Source: Catenulispora sp. | Lineage (GTDB): Bacteria > Actinomycetota > Actinomycetes > Streptomycetales > Catenulisporaceae | Direction of reading: 5' to 3' | Assembly: GCA_013362315.1 (NCBI GenBank) | Contig: JABFWL010000681.1 | Location: forward strand, 1 to 32,339 | Length of the DNA stretch: 32,339 nucleotides | Part shown: one piece after another, positions 15,166-22,802 of the stretch | Layout of the letters: every line of letters begins with the position of its first letter | Numbering within the stretch: position 1 is the first letter of the stretch | Translations under genes and position numbers: made by a program | The notes under the pieces: model-generated | The model's input: the letters and a program-made list of their open reading frames with translations, nothing else | What the model was told of the DNA's origin: nothing | Databases searched by the model: none

Positions 15166-15680
15166 AAGTACTCTGCGGCGGTCCGATCAAAAGCCTGTTT
15201 TCCGGCGGAGTGTTCGACGCTGGAATGCGCGAGCTGGTCACCGAAACCGTGGCCGTCCTTCAGGCGGCGGGCGCGCTGGTGAGGAGCGCCCACCTCGCTG
15301 AGCGGTTCTCGATCGTCGACCTTTCCTCCCAGGACGTCACCCGCCGCGATCATGCCTGGTGCGTGTCCTGCGACGTCTATGTGGCCCTGCTGCCGACCGA
15401 TGCCGAGGGCACGGCGTACCCGAGTGCGGGCACCGCCGTCGAGCTCGGCTGGGTCTCGGCCCTGGGCAAGCCGATCGTCGTCCTGTGGGACTCCAGTCGT
15501 CCGCGCGCCTACAGCCATCTCGTCCGGGGGCTGAACGCGATATCGCCGGTGGTCTTTCTCGATCTGCTCGAGGCACGCGCGAATCCCGGGCTCCTCGTCG
15601 AAACCGTCGAACGCGCGGGCCGCTCACCTGGCGCCGGGCCGAAGGGAGGGCGGCTTCTTGCTCACGGTCATCCGCAGTGA
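15147..15680 (+). CDS. BlsM/MilB-type CMP N-glycosidase (nucleoside 2-deoxyribosyltransferase fold)
   Basis: 177 aa with the NDT-fold pattern: GGPIKSLFSGGVFDAGM near the start, RRDHAWCVSCDVYVALL with Asp68 and Asp76, and SAGTAVELGWVSALGKPIVVLWD with candidate catalytic Glu99. The downstream YSHLVRGLNAI parallels the YAFLVTGL segment I recall for MilB/BlsM. These enzymes hydrolyse CMP (or hydroxymethyl-CMP) to the free base and ribose 5-phosphate, the committed base-supply step of blasticidin S and mildiomycin. A strong GAGGAGG precedes ATG 15147. Assignment is from remembered motifs; a generic NDT-like hydrolase is the alternative. With no MilA homologue here, the base should be cytosine. Confidence 0.8.
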   Translation: MGLEGVEVLCGGPIKSLFSGGVFDAGMRELVTETVAVLQAAGALVRSAHLAERFSIVDLSSQDVTRRDHAWCVSCDVYVALLPTDAEGTAYPSAGTAVELGWVSALGKPIVVLWDSSRPRAYSHLVRGLNAISPVVFLDLLEARANPGLLVETVERAGRSPGAGPKGGRLLAHGHPQ

Positions 15681-16251
15681 CAGCCCGGCGGGGGCTAAGG
15701 CCGGCGTCATCGAGATGCTCTTGGCGGGCTCCGATCCCGCGACGTTTCAGGACGCCGGTCGGCAGGCGGTGACGGATGTCTCAGGTCTCGACGGCGTGTC
15801 CGTCGCCATCGCGGCTGGCTGGCCCGAGTGCCGACCGGGACCGTGCGGTGGCGAAGGGCGGTCCGGTGTCGAAGGGCGGTCCGGCGTCGACCTGGTGAGT
15901 CCCTTCGACGCGCTCTTCCGGAAAGCGGAGCGCGCCTTCGCCGACGGGAACCGGGAAGTGCAGGTCTGGCACGGCACTTCGGACGACGCCATGTGGGGTT
16001 CGCTGCAGGTCCGTGCCGACGCGATGCGAGTCACGGTCGCGACGACGACCGGCGAGGTTCTGGCCTCGATCGACCGACTCTGGCTACAGACGACGGCACT
16101 GTGCGATGCCGTCTGGACGTCGAGGTCCCGCTCTGGCCGGGCCCGAGTAGAGATCACCCTGCACTACACCACGGCGCGGCTGACCGCCGCCCAACTGGCA
16201 CAGGCTTTGCGGGCGGCGCAGGAATGGGAATCGAACCGCGACACGACGTGA
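15658..16251 (+). CDS. Unrecognised protein (197 aa) in the nucleoside operon
   Basis: TTG 15658 preceded by GGGAGG at 8-nt spacing is the best start, overlapping the previous gene by 23 nt. I recognise no family. The sequence seems to have an N-terminal alpha/beta part (to about residue 58), a Gly/Arg-rich linker containing an 18-bp tandem duplication (GAAGGGCGGTCCGG[TC]GTC at 15853-15888, giving EGRSGV twice), and a C-terminal part rich in beta strands (GSLQVRADAMRVTVATT, ARVEITLHYTT) ending in a helix. No membrane segment or signal peptide. Its position between the CMP hydrolase and the radical SAM enzyme suggests an early-pathway role or an accessory subunit. Confidence 0.65.
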   Translation: MLTVIRSDSPAGAKAGVIEMLLAGSDPATFQDAGRQAVTDVSGLDGVSVAIAAGWPECRPGPCGGEGRSGVEGRSGVDLVSPFDALFRKAERAFADGNREVQVWHGTSDDAMWGSLQVRADAMRVTVATTTGEVLASIDRLWLQTTALCDAVWTSRSRSGRARVEITLHYTTARLTAAQLAQALRAAQEWESNRDTT

Positions 16252-16264
16252 ACTTGGAGGAGAC

Positions 16265-17248
16265 ATGGCAGGCAACGGAAAGTATTTGTTCGTCAGGGTT
16301 CTGGAAGCTTGCAACGCCGATTGCTTCATGTGCGGATTCGCGTTGTCGCGAGATCGCTATCGGCTGCCTCCCGACGAGTTCTCGACGCTCCTGAGCCAGG
16401 CTAAGGGCTTGGGCGTCGGGTATGTGCGCTTCACAGGCGGCGAACCGCTCATGCACAAGGAGATCCTGTCCCTGATCCGCGTGGGCTCGGAGATGCCGAC
16501 GCAGGTCTCGTTGATCACCAACGGTTTCAGCCTGCCGTTGATGGCGCGAGACCTCGCCCAGGCCGGCCTGAACCAGGTGATCGTGAGTATCGACGCGGCA
16601 TACGCCGCACAGCACGACGAATATCGCAACACGCCGGGGTTGTTCGCGAAGGCGTTCTCGGGGATCGAGGAGGCGCTGCGCCACTCCATTTCCGTGCGCG
16701 TCAACACGGTTGTCGGGCCGCACAATTATCAGGACATGCCGATGCTGGGGCGAGCGCTGAAGGAGGCGGGGGTTTCGCACTGGGAACTGTCGGCGCTGAA
16801 GCTCAGCAGCGAGATCACCTACCCGGACCGTGAGGACGTGCTGAGAGCGGGAGAGGAAGTGTTCTCCGGGTCCGGCCTGGTGCCGATGGGCAAGCGCTGG
16901 TACGGCGACACAGAAGAGGAACAGGACCGCTATTTCGACCAGGGGATCCCACCACGGCCGTCTGGACCCCTCTGTCACGTGACGGACGACGTGATGTACC
17001 TCGATGCGAAGGCCGGCTACTTGTTTCCCTGCAGCCTGCTGCCCCATCGGTCGACTCCGGCGCTTTACGGAGCGCAGGTCCGCAACGAGGACGGCACCTA
17101 CATGCTGGACTCGCCGAAGTTCGAGGAGCGGCGGCAGTTCTTCCGCCAGAACGGCGCGAGCATCTGCACCGGCTGTTCGAGTTCGGCCGCGGGATACAGC
17201 GATGATCGGGCTCTGTCCCAGGAGAATCTCCCGGCTTGGTCCTACTAG
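16265..17248 (+). CDS. Radical SAM enzyme, BlsE/MilG-like (cytosylglucuronate decarboxylase candidate)
   Basis: 327 aa. Cys16, Cys20 and Cys23 form the CX3CX2C [4Fe-4S]-SAM motif (EACNADCFMCGF), followed by the GGEP motif (RFTGGEPLMHKE) that binds SAM. Extra cysteines near the C-terminus (PLCHVTDD, LFPCSLL, SICTGCSS) suggest a second, SPASM-like cluster or structural site. BlsE (blasticidin S) and MilG (mildiomycin) are radical SAM proteins acting on C5' of cytosylglucuronate with loss of the carboxyl group; length and context fit this role. A strong GGAGGA site precedes ATG 16265. The assignment to BlsE rather than a peptide-modifying enzyme rests on the operon context. Confidence 0.85.
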   Translation: MAGNGKYLFVRVLEACNADCFMCGFALSRDRYRLPPDEFSTLLSQAKGLGVGYVRFTGGEPLMHKEILSLIRVGSEMPTQVSLITNGFSLPLMARDLAQAGLNQVIVSIDAAYAAQHDEYRNTPGLFAKAFSGIEEALRHSISVRVNTVVGPHNYQDMPMLGRALKEAGVSHWELSALKLSSEITYPDREDVLRAGEEVFSGSGLVPMGKRWYGDTEEEQDRYFDQGIPPRPSGPLCHVTDDVMYLDAKAGYLFPCSLLPHRSTPALYGAQVRNEDGTYMLDSPKFEERRQFFRQNGASICTGCSSSAAGYSDDRALSQENLPAWSY

Positions 17249-17251
17249 GCG

Positions 17252-18094
17252 ATGGACAGCTCGAAGCCGGCAGGCGAGCCGACACGGACGATCCTGGCGC
17301 GGATCCTGCGCAGCCAGCGCTTGACCGGACGGGAGGTGTGCGACCTCCAGCTGAGTGCGTCGGGCAACACGATCGTCGTCGAGACAGCGGCTCTCATCAT
17401 CCGGATCGCGTGGTGCGCCCCGATCCATGCCCGGGCTGAGAGCCGAATCTGGCGTGCGGCGGAACACGCGGGCCTTCCCGTTCCCGAACTCACGGCGCAC
17501 GGGGAAGTCGACGGGCACGAATTCGTCGTCTACCCCCGGCTGCCCGGCCGGCCGTCGCCGACGGGCGTGGCAGTCCTGCGGGAGGCCGGCGTCAAACTGG
17601 CGGCCCTGCACAGCGCGACCGTGGACGCCTTCCCGGCCGAGCTCGACTCGCGACCCCGCAGAGTCCGGCGCTTCGCCCTGGCCCGGAGGTTCGTCCGGGA
17701 CCAGGTCGGGAACCTGCCCAAAGGGGTTCCTGAGTGTGTCGGGCGAGCGGAGGCGGACTGGAAGTCGGCCTTCCACACCCCGACGCACGGCGATTTCCGC
17801 GGCCCGAACATCCTGGCCCGCGGCGGCCGCCTGTCCGGCGTCCTCGACTGGTCCGACGCGCGCCGGGCCAGCCGGGAGGCGGATCTGGGGAGTATCGACT
17901 GGGCCCGCTTCTGCGGGGTTCTGGACGGCTACTTGACCGTCGCGCCGGACGTGCGGGGAACCGAACTGGTCGGGTACTTCGCGGGCCGGTATGGAGCCCT
18001 GGCTGCCGGCGGGGTCGTCACCAGCGGCGTCGCGCTCGAGGCCGTGGAACGTTGTGTCGCGGCCGTCGAGCTGCGTGGAATCACTTTCGAATGA
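17252..18094 (+). CDS. Aminoglycoside phosphotransferase (APH)-family kinase
   Basis: 280 aa with an APH/choline-kinase fold. The Brenner motif THGDFRGPNIL supplies the catalytic Asp181, and DWSDAR has the Mg-binding Asp199; the N-lobe is short. Such kinases in antibiotic clusters either give self-resistance by phosphorylating the product or phosphorylate a pathway intermediate. The gene sits between the radical SAM and adenylation genes, three nucleotides after the former. Substrate unknown. The known blasticidin resistance enzymes are a deaminase (BSD/BSR) or an acetyltransferase, so a kinase would be a different strategy. Confidence 0.85.
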   Translation: MDSSKPAGEPTRTILARILRSQRLTGREVCDLQLSASGNTIVVETAALIIRIAWCAPIHARAESRIWRAAEHAGLPVPELTAHGEVDGHEFVVYPRLPGRPSPTGVAVLREAGVKLAALHSATVDAFPAELDSRPRRVRRFALARRFVRDQVGNLPKGVPECVGRAEADWKSAFHTPTHGDFRGPNILARGGRLSGVLDWSDARRASREADLGSIDWARFCGVLDGYLTVAPDVRGTELVGYFAGRYGALAAGGVVTSGVALEAVERCVAAVELRGITFE

Positions 18095-18107
18095 AGGGCT
18101 TTTCGTG

Positions 18108-19880
18108 ATGGGGAAGAAAGCGGATCCGGATACGCCGGCCGACGAGATACTCGGCCCTGTCGAGTTGCTCGAGGCGAGGGCCCGTATGTACGCCGACGAG
18201 GCCGCTCTGGCTCTGGGACCGGAAGTCCTGTCCTATGGCACCTGGCTGGAAAAGGCGCTGAACACCGCGATGCGGTTCGAGGGCCGCGGAGTCCGGCCTG
18301 ATGACGTGGTCCTGCTGCGGTTCTCCCTGGAGAGCTTCCTGGACTACGCGGTCGCGTACATAGCGACGCTCGCCGTCGGCGCGGTGGCTGTGCCACTGGC
18401 TCAGGGCCTGCCGGATGACGCGTCAACCCGGGTGGCGACGGCGTGTCAGGCATCGTGGCTGGCCGCCCCGGCAGCTGACGGCTCCGGGACGGTGATCATC
18501 GGCCGCACCGGGCCGCCGGCTGAGCTTGCTCAAGGCATTGACACGGCGGCGGTGAGGCGGCGGTGCGCCACCGACATCGCCGAGATCCTCTTCACCTCTG
18601 GGTCCACCGGCGATCCGCAGGGGGTCGCGTGCCCCTATGGCGAAATCGGGTTCGCCTATGATCTGACGCCACCAGTGGACCTCGCCGTGCCTGCCCGGGG
18701 TGTGGACCTACACGCTGCCGCGTTCGGGACCAACTTCTGCCAGGAGATGCTCCGCTCGCCGCTGAACTGGGGCTCCATGGTGGTGACCCTGCCCGACTTC
18801 GGCGCGCAGACGCTTCGGGCCGCGGTACAGCGCTACGGTGTCGAAACGCTACGGCTCACGCCGGTCATGGCCCGGATGCTCGCGCGCCTGGGTCCGACGG
18901 ACGCGGCCTGGCTTTCCGGGATCCGGGAGATCTCGGTGAGTTCCGCGTACTGCCCGCCCGAAGTTCTGGGCCGGCTCCAGCAGGCGGCTCCCAACGCCAA
19001 GATCGTGAATCAATACTCGCTCACCGAGTCCGGCCGGGCCAAGATCAAGAACGTTTGGGGGACCGACCCGGCCGACTCCCTCGGCAGACCGGTGGAGGGA
19101 TCCGAGGTACGGATCGTCGACGAGCGGGGAACGTGCGCCGTGAACCAGGTCGGCGAGATCCAGATCCGGCACGTCGAGGCGATTTCGCGGGCCTACCTGC
19201 CGGCGAGCGGTGACGCGGCTCCGCACGCCGGGGACAAGGCGGACTGGATCTCGACCGGCGACATCGGCTACGTGGACGGCGACGGCTACGTCTACCTCGT
19301 GGACCGGGCCAAGGACATCATCAACGTGGGCGGACGGAAGGTCTCGCCGCTGGCCGTCGAGCGCGTGCTCGGCCAGGAATCGGCGGTGGCGGATGTCGCC
19401 GTGGTCGGCGTACCGCACGAGACGCTGGGCGAAGTGGTCGCGGCGATGGTGGTCTTGGCGGACGGCTACGCCGTCCTGCCCGATATTCCGTTGGAGTGGA
19501 CGCTGCAGCCTCATGAGATTCCGAAGATCTATGTCACCTCGGATCACATACCGCTCAATGCTGCCGGAAAAGTATCGCGCGACCAGGTGCGGACGGCGAT
19601 CACCACACGGGCTCGGCCCCAGGACTACACGCAGCGCGGGCCGGATGACGACGATCTGGCCGAGGTCTTCCGGGCCATCTGCAGCCACCTCCTGGAACGG
19701 CAGATCCACGGACTCGGAGGCAACTGGTTCACGGAGGGCGGCGACTCGCTGACCGCCGTGGAGTTGTTGGCGACCCTTGAGGATCGCTTCGGGATCGAAA
19801 TGGATGAGGGGCTCTTCTTCGGCGAACATACTCTGCACGACATTTTGGACGCTTTGCGGCTCCGAGTGTCCAAGTTGTGA
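18108..19880 (+). CDS. Stand-alone NRPS-like adenylation-thiolation didomain
   Basis: About 590 aa. The adenylation domain runs to about residue 500: P-loop ILFTSGSTGDPQGV, A5-like NQYSLTESG, A7-like STGDIGYVDGDGYVYLVDRAKDIIN, A8 GGRKVSPLAVERVL and the A10 Lys in NAAGKVSRDQ. A carrier domain follows with phosphopantetheine Ser547 in GGDSLTAVEL. The A4 region (AAFGTNFCQEML) lacks the Asp that binds the alpha-amine of ordinary amino acids, so an unusual substrate (hydroxy-, beta-amino- or guanidino acid) is possible. No condensation or thioesterase domain is attached; the transglutaminase-like protein downstream may take over the acyl transfer. ATG 18108 or the in-frame GTG at 18105. Confidence 0.88.
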   Translation: MGKKADPDTPADEILGPVELLEARARMYADEAALALGPEVLSYGTWLEKALNTAMRFEGRGVRPDDVVLLRFSLESFLDYAVAYIATLAVGAVAVPLAQGLPDDASTRVATACQASWLAAPAADGSGTVIIGRTGPPAELAQGIDTAAVRRRCATDIAEILFTSGSTGDPQGVACPYGEIGFAYDLTPPVDLAVPARGVDLHAAAFGTNFCQEMLRSPLNWGSMVVTLPDFGAQTLRAAVQRYGVETLRLTPVMARMLARLGPTDAAWLSGIREISVSSAYCPPEVLGRLQQAAPNAKIVNQYSLTESGRAKIKNVWGTDPADSLGRPVEGSEVRIVDERGTCAVNQVGEIQIRHVEAISRAYLPASGDAAPHAGDKADWISTGDIGYVDGDGYVYLVDRAKDIINVGGRKVSPLAVERVLGQESAVADVAVVGVPHETLGEVVAAMVVLADGYAVLPDIPLEWTLQPHEIPKIYVTSDHIPLNAAGKVSRDQVRTAITTRARPQDYTQRGPDDDDLAEVFRAICSHLLERQIHGLGGNWFTEGGDSLTAVELLATLEDRFGIEMDEGLFFGEHTLHDILDALRLRVSKL

Positions 19881-19905
19881 TTCCTGGGATTGAGAGATTG
19901 AGATC

Positions 19906-20646
19906 ATGATGAAGCAGAACACTCGTCGGGAACGTGGAGTCCGCCAACGCGAACAGCTTCGGCGCCTCGTCGCCGGCGGCGGGTCGTCCACCTACGGTCT
20001 TGAGGGACCCGAAGACGTCGCCAGGCTGGGCGCGGGCGCGTCATGGTGGTCGCGTCAGAGCCAGTGGGGGCAAGCGGTCACCGCACCCGCGTCGCAGATT
20101 GCTGCGACCACTCAGGCGATGGCTTCTTCGTCGCCTCCTGCGGCCCTTCTGTTCGAGCTCGGCCGGATGGCGCTGGGTTTCTCCCAGTCCCTCGGCCGGG
20201 TGTTGGGCGACGCGATCGATGAGATCGCGCCCCCGGCGAGCGGGGCCGCCGCCGTCGCGGGTCACTCCTGCCCCATCTGCCGCGACGCGGTGGGGGGCGC
20301 TGTGTGGACGGATCACGAGTTCGAGTTTCTTCGGATCGCCTGCACGCGGTGTCAGTCGATGACCGCGATCGCGCGCATGGCGGCGGATTCTCCGGTCCGC
20401 TGGGCATCCCCGCGATTCGAGGAGACCGAGCGCACCATGGTTCTTGGATTTCCGCGGACGGCGGTTTCGGCGGTCTGGCTGGACGGCGGCCTCATCGGTG
20501 ACCGTGCCGTCAAGGACGATCGTCTGGCGATCGAGCCGGAGTGTTCGGCTGTCCCCTCAGATACCGGTGAACCCGCGATCCCGGCGCAGGCCAGGATTAC
20601 GGCGCTCCTGGACCTGGCGCCGGTGACGATCGCCTGGAGCCGGTAA
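19906..20646 (+). CDS. Unrecognised protein with CxxC...CxxC zinc-ribbon pattern (246 aa)
   Basis: A basic N-terminus (KQNTRRERGVRQREQLRR), a Gln/Ala/Ser-rich middle with a helix-like LLFELGRMALGFSQSLGRVLGDAIDEI, then Cys122-x-x-Cys125 (SCPICRDAV) and Cys146-x-x-Cys149 (ACTRCQSM) separated by 20 residues, a plausible Zn ribbon. The C-terminal part looks beta-rich. No family recognised. Start ATG 19906 (19909 equally possible). Its TAA overlaps the next ATG (TAATG), so it is coupled to the candidate cytosylglucuronate synthase. It may be a structural or chaperone-like partner, or a DNA- or RNA-binding regulator; the sequence does not decide. Confidence 0.65.
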   Translation: MMKQNTRRERGVRQREQLRRLVAGGGSSTYGLEGPEDVARLGAGASWWSRQSQWGQAVTAPASQIAATTQAMASSSPPAALLFELGRMALGFSQSLGRVLGDAIDEIAPPASGAAAVAGHSCPICRDAVGGAVWTDHEFEFLRIACTRCQSMTAIARMAADSPVRWASPRFEETERTMVLGFPRTAVSAVWLDGGLIGDRAVKDDRLAIEPECSAVPSDTGEPAIPAQARITALLDLAPVTIAWSR

Positions 20647-21824
20647 TGGCCTCCGGTGCGGTGTCGGTGGGAGAGGGTGCAGTGTCGATGGCCGAGGCCG
20701 GTGCCGACCGGCGTCGGATCATCAGAATCATGCCGGTCGAATTCGGATACGGGCCCCTCGGGAAGGCACTGCATGTGGCCAGGGCTATCCGCAGTCTTGT
20801 CGGAGACTTGGTGCGGATCGAACTCGTAGCGTCCGCGAACTTCCGGAGCCCGGTCGATGGCGGGCTTTTCGACGCGAGCATGAGCTCCATCGCCGCCGCC
20901 GCGCGCGCTGACGCCGTGGTGACCATGATGAACGTCAAGGGCATAGCGGCCGCCGCGGCAAGGGGCGAGAAGGTATATGTCGTCGATTCGCTGGCCTGGC
21001 TGTGGGATGAGCCCCTGCCCATCAGGGATCTGATACACGCCTACTTCTATCAGGACCTCCCTGTACTTCCCGTGCCGGTGCGGAACATCGCCGGAATGCC
21101 GAATGCCACGGCGATCGCCGCCATCGGCCGACTGCCGGCCGACGTGCGGAACGCCTCGCAGACTTCGACCGAGTCACGTCTGGACGGCGGAACCGTCGTC
21201 AGTCTGTCTGGCATAGAAGCCCCTGGATCGCGACTGGGGTGGGGCGCCCTGGCATATCCCCCCTATATCCTTGAAGCGCTGGAGCACTTGGTCGAGAGCG
21301 GGAGGCTGGACGCGACGCGGCTGGCCCTGTTCGGAAACACCACAGTGCTACGACACTTCGCCGGCAGTCGGCTGTCGCCCGCGCTGCGCGAGGGATCGCA
21401 AGGCGAGTTCGGCACCGTCGCTCGCTCGGCCGGTTCGGTCGTCTGCCCTCCAGGGCTGACGACGATCGTGGAGTGCCTGCGCAGCGGCGTCAGTCTCAAG
21501 CTGCTTCCGCCGCAGAACTATTCGCAGGTCAAGCTCATGAAAGCGTTCTCGGGCCCGGCCGGGATACCGGCCATGTCCTGGGGCGGTGCGATCGAGCCTT
21601 GGCTGCAGCAGGCGACGCTGCCGGAGCCGGTCGGAGCAGAGATCGTCCGCGGAGTGATCTCCAACGCCCGCCTGGCGAACCGACACGCGGACCCTGACGC
21701 CTTGATGGCCCTGCTGGAGCAGGAATCTCCGGTACTGGACAGCTCGGCGGTGGACAGTCTGATCGGCCCTGGGGACGGTGCGCTTGCCGTGGCCGAGCGT
21801 GTTCTGACGGACCTGCTTGGCTGA
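20646..21824 (+). CDS. GT-B-like glycosyltransferase, candidate cytosylglucuronate (CGA) synthase
   Basis: 392 aa. The N-terminal half starts GYGPLGKALHVARAIRSL, a Gly-rich turn plus helix as in GT-B enzymes that survey a cell-wide sugar donor, and continues with RADAVVTMMN and VYVVDSLAWLW. The C-terminal half has CPPGLTTIVECLRSGVSLKLLPPQNYSQ, which resembles the donor-binding 'PG.TT..E....G.p...lP....sQ' motif of MurG-like GT-B proteins. BlsD/MilC, which join cytosine to UDP-glucuronate, must have a counterpart in this cluster, and this is the only glycosyltransferase candidate. The assignment is fold plus context, without a remembered sequence match. Confidence 0.7.
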   Translation: MASGAVSVGEGAVSMAEAGADRRRIIRIMPVEFGYGPLGKALHVARAIRSLVGDLVRIELVASANFRSPVDGGLFDASMSSIAAAARADAVVTMMNVKGIAAAAARGEKVYVVDSLAWLWDEPLPIRDLIHAYFYQDLPVLPVPVRNIAGMPNATAIAAIGRLPADVRNASQTSTESRLDGGTVVSLSGIEAPGSRLGWGALAYPPYILEALEHLVESGRLDATRLALFGNTTVLRHFAGSRLSPALREGSQGEFGTVARSAGSVVCPPGLTTIVECLRSGVSLKLLPPQNYSQVKLMKAFSGPAGIPAMSWGGAIEPWLQQATLPEPVGAEIVRGVISNARLANRHADPDALMALLEQESPVLDSSAVDSLIGPGDGALAVAERVLTDLLG

Positions 21825-21887
21825 TTCAGGCCTGCCGATCTTCAACGACGACAACATTTTTCCGAGCCGCAGGGGTGAGGCGGGGCG

Positions 21888-22790
21888 ATGATTCTTTCCG
21901 ATTTCGAAGTATCAGTCAGTGTTAGAGATCTGGTGGCCAAGCTCCTCAGAATCCCCGATCGTGCACGCATCTTCACAGTTCCAGCCAATATCGCCGAGTC
22001 GTCTTTCCGTATCACCCCGAATCTTCAGGAGATCTTGCGGAAGAGCGGCCTGCCCTGTCGGCGAGTGAACCAGGACTGGCTGTATGACCAGGTTGATCTG
22101 AACAATATCGCACTGCATCTCGTCCCCGGCTCGCAGCAGCGCAAAATGCTGCAGTGGTGGGCTCGGGAGCTGAATCGCCAGTATGGCGAGGTGCACAGCT
22201 ATCGTGTCGACGTCGTCGCGCAATGTCCTTCGCCGAGGCCCTGCGGCAAGTGCGAGTTCAGCGTCCTGCGCCCGGACCTGCCGCGCCTGCGCGTGGTGAC
22301 GTTTGCCGAGTCGCCGACGAAGCTGCACAGCGAGGTGTTCACCTTGGCCAGATCGTGGCCGCAGTTGCCTGCCAAGGTCCTCGAGCTGATCGATGATTAC
22401 AGCTGGCTGAAGTACATGCAGATTCCGGCGCCCCTCAACTGGCATGAGGATTTCATCCTCAGCCAGGGGATCAGTGACTGCTCCGGATTCGGGAGACTGC
22501 TGGCGAACGAGGGCCGTGCCCGCGGCCTGACCACCCGCTTCTGCTATGGCCGCTCGCTGACACCTCCCTTCTCATACGGCCACTATTGGGCAGAGTTCCT
22601 GGTGGAAGACGTATGGGTCCCGGTCGATTCGCTGCTTATCGACGCAATGCTCAGCTGGGGAGTGCTGGACGGGACGAAATGGGATCGAAGCTCCTGCCTC
22701 GGCGGCATCCTGGGCCGTCTTGCCCGCGGGCATCGTCCGATGCTGTTACACCGTGGTCGTCCGGCGCCGGTGCAGCTGCAGGTGGCGTGA
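21888..22790 (+). CDS. Transglutaminase-like (papain-fold) protein, possible amide synthase
   Basis: 300 aa. The C-terminal half contains the transglutaminase-like triad in order: Cys198 in ISDCSGFGRLLANEGRARGL, His232 in FSYGHYWAEFLV and Asp247 in VWVPVDSLL. Residues 1-130 form an uncharacterised N-terminal domain with a CPSPRPCGKC Cys cluster. Some transglutaminase homologues (for example AdmF in andrimid biosynthesis) make amide bonds from carrier-bound acyl groups. With a lone adenylation-carrier didomain two genes upstream, this is a good candidate for amide-bond formation on the nucleoside amine (inference). Codon 287 is TTA, so expression may depend on bldA. Last gene of the plus-strand train. 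Confidence 0.78.
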   Translation: MILSDFEVSVSVRDLVAKLLRIPDRARIFTVPANIAESSFRITPNLQEILRKSGLPCRRVNQDWLYDQVDLNNIALHLVPGSQQRKMLQWWARELNRQYGEVHSYRVDVVAQCPSPRPCGKCEFSVLRPDLPRLRVVTFAESPTKLHSEVFTLARSWPQLPAKVLELIDDYSWLKYMQIPAPLNWHEDFILSQGISDCSGFGRLLANEGRARGLTTRFCYGRSLTPPFSYGHYWAEFLVEDVWVPVDSLLIDAMLSWGVLDGTKWDRSSCLGGILGRLARGHRPMLLHRGRPAPVQLQVA

Positions 22791-22802
22791 CCGGTACCGG
22801 TT

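Noticed and set aside
15147-17248. Reading the radical SAM enzyme with the secreted peptide (6183-6398) as a RiPP system
   Set aside because: They are about 10 kb apart, no RRE or peptidase gene was recognised, and the CMP hydrolase/GT-B context fits a BlsE-type decarboxylase better.
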